Positions 6,682 to 9,849 of a DNA stretch of 9,849 nucleotides are shown here, piece after piece (within the stretch, counting starts at the first letter, position 1; every line of letters begins with the position of its first letter). Origin of the DNA: Spirochaetales bacterium (GTDB lineage Bacteria > Spirochaetota > Spirochaetia > JAGLYY01); assembly GCA_023131935.1 (NCBI GenBank), contig JAGLYY010000283.1, forward strand, positions 1-9,849, given 5' to 3'. Under the pieces are notes generated by a model. It was given only the letters and a program-made list of their open reading frames with translations. It searched no databases and had not been told where the DNA came from. Both the position numbers and the translations under genes were made by a program.

Positions 6682-8085
6682 TTACACCAGTTTTTTCCAG
6701 CGGGTACCATCGGGGGTATCTTCCAGATGAATTCCCCGGGATGCAAGGAGGTCCCGTATTTCATCGGCCCTGCGAAAATCCCGTCCTTTCCGGGCGGCTT
6801 CTCTTTCTCTGACAATGGCGAGGATCTCTTCATCGAGATCCACTGATTCTATCTCTTCAAACTCAAGACCGAAAATCCTATCCATATCATACAATATTGC
6901 CAGCTTTTCCGGTGAGGATATTTCAGGATCTTTTATAAGAGTCCACATATCAGAAAGTGCCATGGGCATATTCAGATCGTTAGCGACATGATCCTGGAAA
7001 TCCCCGAGATACGCTTTTCCCTTCGCCCCTATCTCTTTCAAGGGGATGGGACCTGATTCTTCTTTAAGTCTTCTAATTCTTTCGAAGAGATTGTTCCTGG
7101 CGTTTTTCGCTCCATCGAGGGAATCCCGGGAGAATATCAATTGACTGCGGTAATGTGCTCCAAGACAGAAATAACGGTAATCCATGGGATCATACCCCTC
7201 CTCAATGAGAGATCCCAGGGTAATGAAATTTCCAGTCGATTTGGCCATCTTCCCACCTTTCATAAGGAGGAACTCACCATGCATCCAGTAGTTTACCCAC
7301 TTATGCCCTATAGCAGCCTCGGATTGCGCGATTTCGTTTGTATGATGAACGTTAATAGCATCAACACCGCCGCAGTGGATGTCAAATTGCTCACCAAGAT
7401 ATTTCATACTCATGGCCGAACATTCAAGGTGCCATCCGGGATATCCCCTCCCCCAGGGGCTGTCCCACATCATCGTCTGGTGCTCAAACTTTGATTTTGT
7501 AAACCAGAGAACAAAGTCTCTTGGATTTTTCTTGTTTGAATCAACAGCAATTCTGGCTCCTGACTGGAGGTCCGCTTTATCAAGGAGAGCCATCTTTCCA
7601 TACCCGGGAAACTTGTCGATGGAAAAATAGATGTTACCGCCGGCTTCGTAGGTAAATCCACGCTCTTCCAGCCGTTTAACGAGGCCGATCATTTCATCGA
7701 TGTGTTCGGTTGCGGCACAACTCACATGGGGCCGGTTGATGTGTAATTTTTCACAGTCCAGGAAGAAAGCTTCAGTATAGAATTTCGCGATATCCCAGAC
7801 TGAACGACCTGACTCACGGGAACTTTTAAGCATCTTATCTTCGCCATCATCAGCATCATCGGTAAGGTGTCCGACATCGGTAATATTCATCACATGGCGG
7901 ACTTCGTAGTCCGCGTATTCCAAGGCACGACGCAACAGATCTTCAAAAATATAGGTTCGTAAATTTCCGATATGCGCATTGCTGTACACTGTAGGACCAC
8001 AGGTATACAAAGAGACTTTTCCAGGAAGGATTGGGATAAACTCCTCAATTTTCCGAGCATCGGTGTTGTACATCTTTACTTTCAT
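6682..8085 (-). CDS. cysS: Cysteinyl-tRNA synthetase
   Basis: 467 residues, full family length; charges tRNA-Cys with cysteine in the cytoplasm. Motifs: CGPTVYSNAHIGN with the HIGH-type HIGN at 38-41, and KMAKS at 279-283 as the KMSKS loop. By alignment with E. coli CysS (Cys28, Cys209, His234, Glu238), the active-site zinc ligands are Cys29, Cys222 (HLECSAM), His247 and Glu251. The stretch GGVDAINVHHTNEIAQSEA represents a CysS variant of the more common GGxDLxFPHHENEIAQSE. The C-terminal helical anticodon-binding region ends with the family-like ADEIRDLLASRGIHLEDT. The start is the ATG at 8085, with GGAGG six bases upstream. An in-frame ATG at 8232 would run into the divergent murB gene and add unrelated residues. 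It diverges from murB across 69 bases and is probably the first gene of the sigma-factor operon. Confidence 0.98.
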   Translation of the reverse strand: MKVKMYNTDARKIEEFIPILPGKVSLYTCGPTVYSNAHIGNLRTYIFEDLLRRALEYADYEVRHVMNITDVGHLTDDADDGEDKMLKSSRESGRSVWDIAKFYTEAFFLDCEKLHINRPHVSCAATEHIDEMIGLVKRLEERGFTYEAGGNIYFSIDKFPGYGKMALLDKADLQSGARIAVDSNKKNPRDFVLWFTKSKFEHQTMMWDSPWGRGYPGWHLECSAMSMKYLGEQFDIHCGGVDAINVHHTNEIAQSEAAIGHKWVNYWMHGEFLLMKGGKMAKSTGNFITLGSLIEEGYDPMDYRYFCLGAHYRSQLIFSRDSLDGAKNARNNLFERIRRLKEESGPIPLKEIGAKGKAYLGDFQDHVANDLNMPMALSDMWTLIKDPEISSPEKLAILYDMDRIFGLEFEEIESVDLDEEILAIVREREAARKGRDFRRADEIRDLLASRGIHLEDTPDGTRWKKLV

Positions 8086-8154
8086 AGGATGCCTCCAGCA
8101 TTCCTGCTTAAAAAACCGGTAGCATTTTCCAAACAGATCCCGTAATATTGCAAT
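8086..8154. promoter_or_regulatory. Divergent cysS/murB control region
   Basis: Only 69 bases separate the two starts, so both promoters must lie here or overlap coding sequence. On the plus strand, TAATAT at 8143-8148 (5 of 6 to TATAAT) is the best -10 candidate and would start murB transcription close to its GTG at 8155. No good -35 is seen about 17 bases ahead of it (8120-8125 is TAGCAT). On the minus strand I find only the cysS ribosome-binding site GGAGG near 8092-8096 and no convincing promoter hexamers. Confidence 0.4.
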
Positions 8155-9081
8155 GTGAATACAGTACGGAAAAAACTTGAAAAGATCAACATAAGCGGTT
8201 CTATCTGTTTCGATGAACCCATGGCTCTCCATACCACCTTCCGTGTCGGAGGACCTGCTGATATTTTTATTACCCCTTCAGGGATCGATGATCTTAAACT
8301 GATCCTTCCCTGGGCACAAAGAGAGAACCTTCCCATTTTTCCCCTCGGCGCGGGAGCGAACATCCTTGTCTCCGACAGGGGAATACGGGGCCTGGTAATC
8401 AACCTGTCCGGACTCAATGAAATGACGCTTCACGGCGAGGTCCTCGTTGCCGGGGCAGGGGTAGAGATAAACAAACTTGTTGAAAAGGCAGCTGATGCCT
8501 CTCTTTCCGGGCTGGAATTCATCTACGGGATGCCTGGAAGTGTCGGAGGATCTGTCTGGATGAATGCTCGATGTTATGGTATATCTCTCTCCGATATTCT
8601 CAAATGGGTAGAGAACCTTGATCCCGATGGAAGGATAACCCGGTACGAGAAACGGGAAGAGGATTTTTCTTATAAGCGGTCTCCTTTTCAGGGCTCCCGG
8701 TCTATTATTCTGCGATCCGCCTTCTTGCTGCAGAAAGGATCACCTGAGAAAATTCGAAAAGAAATGGAGGCCCACCGCTCTGACAGGAAGCGGAAGGGAC
8801 ATTACCTGGCCCCCTGTGCCGGTTCAGTCTTCAAGAACAACCGGGATTTCGGTGAACCTTCGGGAAAAATCATCGATTCGCTGGGCCTGAAAGGATACCA
8901 GATAGGCGGCGCCAGGGTTGCCGATTTTCATGGTAATATTATTATCAATAATGGCAATGCCCAGGCCGCGGATATCCGGAATCTCATTGAGTTTATCCAG
9001 AAAGAGGTGTTTGAAAACAGGGGATTCATGCTGGAACCGGAAGTTCTTTACGCTGGAGAATGGCTGGACCAATATTGTTAA
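8155..9081 (+). CDS. murB: UDP-N-acetylenolpyruvoylglucosamine reductase
   Basis: 308 residues, normal for the shorter MurB type. It reduces UDP-GlcNAc-enolpyruvate to UDP-MurNAc with NADPH and FAD, the second committed step of peptidoglycan precursor synthesis in the cytoplasm. HTTFRVGGPAD (26-36), PLGAGANILVSDRG (63-76) and YGMPGSVGGSVWMNA (124-138) form the FAD-binding half. The catalytic region has YKRSPF (173-178), the proton-donor Ser224 in CAGSVFKN, and the conserved Glu294 in LEPEV near the end. The start is GTG at 8155. An in-frame stop lies at 8143, the next ATG (8221) would cut into conserved sequence, and MNTVRKKLEKINI is a plausible beginning. No Shine-Dalgarno sequence is visible. 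mgtE follows 35 bases later, so they may be cotranscribed. Confidence 0.97.
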   Translation: MNTVRKKLEKINISGSICFDEPMALHTTFRVGGPADIFITPSGIDDLKLILPWAQRENLPIFPLGAGANILVSDRGIRGLVINLSGLNEMTLHGEVLVAGAGVEINKLVEKAADASLSGLEFIYGMPGSVGGSVWMNARCYGISLSDILKWVENLDPDGRITRYEKREEDFSYKRSPFQGSRSIILRSAFLLQKGSPEKIRKEMEAHRSDRKRKGHYLAPCAGSVFKNNRDFGEPSGKIIDSLGLKGYQIGGARVADFHGNIIINNGNAQAADIRNLIEFIQKEVFENRGFMLEPEVLYAGEWLDQYC

Positions 9082-9116
9082 AATAGATATCCGTAACAGC
9101 TGAGGGAGAATGTCTA

Positions 9117-9849
9117 ATGAAAAAACTGCATGAAATTATAGACACACCGGAAATGATAACTCCTGAAGAAATACATTTGATCACCAACGAATATCCAATG
9201 GAAGGATTGATTGAGGAATGGGACCTTCTTAAAGAGGAAGACCAGCTTAAAGTTTTTATGAGCCTTGAACTCGAGAAAAAAGTAAATCTGATAAATGAAC
9301 TATCTGGATCAAAACAGGAACGCCTCATCGAAGATCTCTCCGCCCAACACCTGAAGCTTCTCATGGAGGAGATGGAACCCGATGATATCGTTGATATGAT
9401 CCAGGGGGTGTCACCGGAGATCCGAAAATCGGTCTGGGACAACCTGACCGACGAAGTAAAGCGGGAAACCCTCTTTCTCCTGCGCTTCGACGAAGATGAT
9501 GCAGCCGGAATCATGACCCCCCGGTATCTTGCGGTACGTGGAGATATTTCGGTACAACAGGCAATACAGTTCCTTCGGAAGAGTGCGGAGGAGGCTGAGT
9601 CTCTCTACAACCTCTATGTAGTCGATCCCCTCCAGCGGCTCCTCGGAGTAGTCTCCATTAAGGACCTCCTGAAATCAAAAGATGAAGAGATAATTCAGGA
9701 TATCATGGATCGTAATTTCATATCGGTTCTCGAAGATACCGACCAGGAGGAGGTTGCAAAAACCCTTGAGACTTACGACCTGCCGGCTCTGCCTGTACTT
9801 GATAAACTTGGCCGGCTCCTCGGAATCATAACATTCGATGATATCATCG
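9117..9849 (+). CDS. mgtE: MgtE-family magnesium transporter, N-terminal 244 residues (continues past right edge)
   Basis: Cytoplasmic half of an MgtE Mg2+ channel or transporter. Residues about 1-128 are the acidic, helical MgtE N-domain with repeats such as LMEEMEPDDIVDMIQGV (82-98), which in known MgtE proteins senses intracellular Mg2+. DEDDAAGIMT at 126-134 leads into CBS domain 1 (about 130-193, containing YNLYVVDPLQRLLGVVSIKD). CBS domain 2 starts at about 195 and is cut by the window end at ITFDDII. The membrane domain is outside. The start is ATG at 9117, with GGGAG at 9104-9108, eight bases upstream. An ATG at 9110 in another frame stops after seven codons. It follows murB on the same strand after 35 bases, with no visible terminator between them. 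Confidence 0.95.
   Translation, partial: MKKLHEIIDTPEMITPEEIHLITNEYPMEGLIEEWDLLKEEDQLKVFMSLELEKKVNLINELSGSKQERLIEDLSAQHLKLLMEEMEPDDIVDMIQGVSPEIRKSVWDNLTDEVKRETLFLLRFDEDDAAGIMTPRYLAVRGDISVQQAIQFLRKSAEEAESLYNLYVVDPLQRLLGVVSIKDLLKSKDEEIIQDIMDRNFISVLEDTDQEEVAKTLETYDLPALPVLDKLGRLLGIITFDDII

Larger units (their letters stand above)
5058..8085 (-). other. Probable operon cysS - ECF sigma - anti-sigma - exported protein (- TIG/transglutaminase-like gene to 3385)
   Basis: Successive gaps in the direction of transcription are +34, -11, -1 and -4 bases. The last three junctions share bases between stop and start, so ribosomes can pass directly from one gene to the next. The ribosome-binding site of each downstream gene lies within the end of the preceding one. 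No hairpin followed by a T-run is seen until just after the transglutaminase-like gene. The unit therefore probably extends from 8085 to 3385. cysS could have an additional independent transcript. Confidence 0.75.

Noticed and set aside
8086..8180. Minus-strand promoter for cysS
   Set aside because: Several TTG-containing hexamers were tried at 16-18 base spacing, but none pairs with an acceptable -10, so none is reported.
8086..8232. N-terminal extension of cysS from an ATG at 8232
   Set aside because: It would overlap the conserved beginning of murB, has no family similarity, and the ATG at 8085 has an ideal ribosome-binding site.
9026..9514. 162-codon minus-strand frame opposite murB end and mgtE
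   Set aside because: Serine- and arginine-rich shadow of the MgtE N-domain; mgtE codons are consistent and the protein is recognisable.

Overview
The window looks like a chromosomal housekeeping segment of a spirochaete, probably Spirochaetota and related to the Treponema/Spirochaeta lineage. Three things point that way: a long Crp-like protein with two cyclic-nucleotide-binding domains separated by a helical repeat linker, which opens with an 'LQLSLVNFKKGAYIIVEGK'-type N-terminus that I associate with spirochaetes; the close grouping of cysS, murB, an ECF sigma gene and this Crp-like gene, which I recall being close together in Treponema pallidum (roughly TP0089-TP0093, from memory); and moderate base composition with GTG starts. 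The assignment is an inference, not a search result. I see no mobile element, CRISPR array, tRNA or rRNA, and no gene-free stretch reaches 300 bases.

Layout on the minus strand, in order of transcription: cysS (start 8085) is followed after 34 bases by an ECF sigma factor gene (start 6647). Next come a zinc-finger anti-sigma factor with one membrane segment (start 6136, overlapping the sigma gene by 11 bases), an exported protein or lipoprotein of unknown function (start 5600, overlapping by 1 base), and a membrane-anchored protein with two TIG/IPT domains and a transglutaminase-like domain (start 5061, overlapping by 4 bases). The four genes after cysS are so tightly joined that they almost certainly form one translationally coupled operon. 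A weak terminator-like hairpin follows it. Then come the Crp-like regulator with its own recognisable sigma-70 promoter (start 3237) and valS with another promoter (start 1789, running off the left edge).

Layout on the plus strand: murB (GTG start 8155) diverges from cysS across 69 bases, and mgtE follows 35 bases after murB and runs off the right edge.

How the genes work together: the sigma/anti-sigma pair is organised like a classic transmembrane stress-signalling switch. The two downstream proteins appear to be exported or periplasmic, so they are candidate sensors, modulators or outputs of that switch. The most notable single observation is that the transglutaminase-like domain keeps the expected His and Asp of the catalytic triad but has Ser where the nucleophilic Cys should be. 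The protein's only Cys lies elsewhere, which suggests a non-catalytic or altered enzyme. The second is a 16-base dyad overlapping the -35 box of the Crp-like gene, a candidate autoregulatory operator. valS, cysS, murB and mgtE look like ordinary, intact housekeeping genes.
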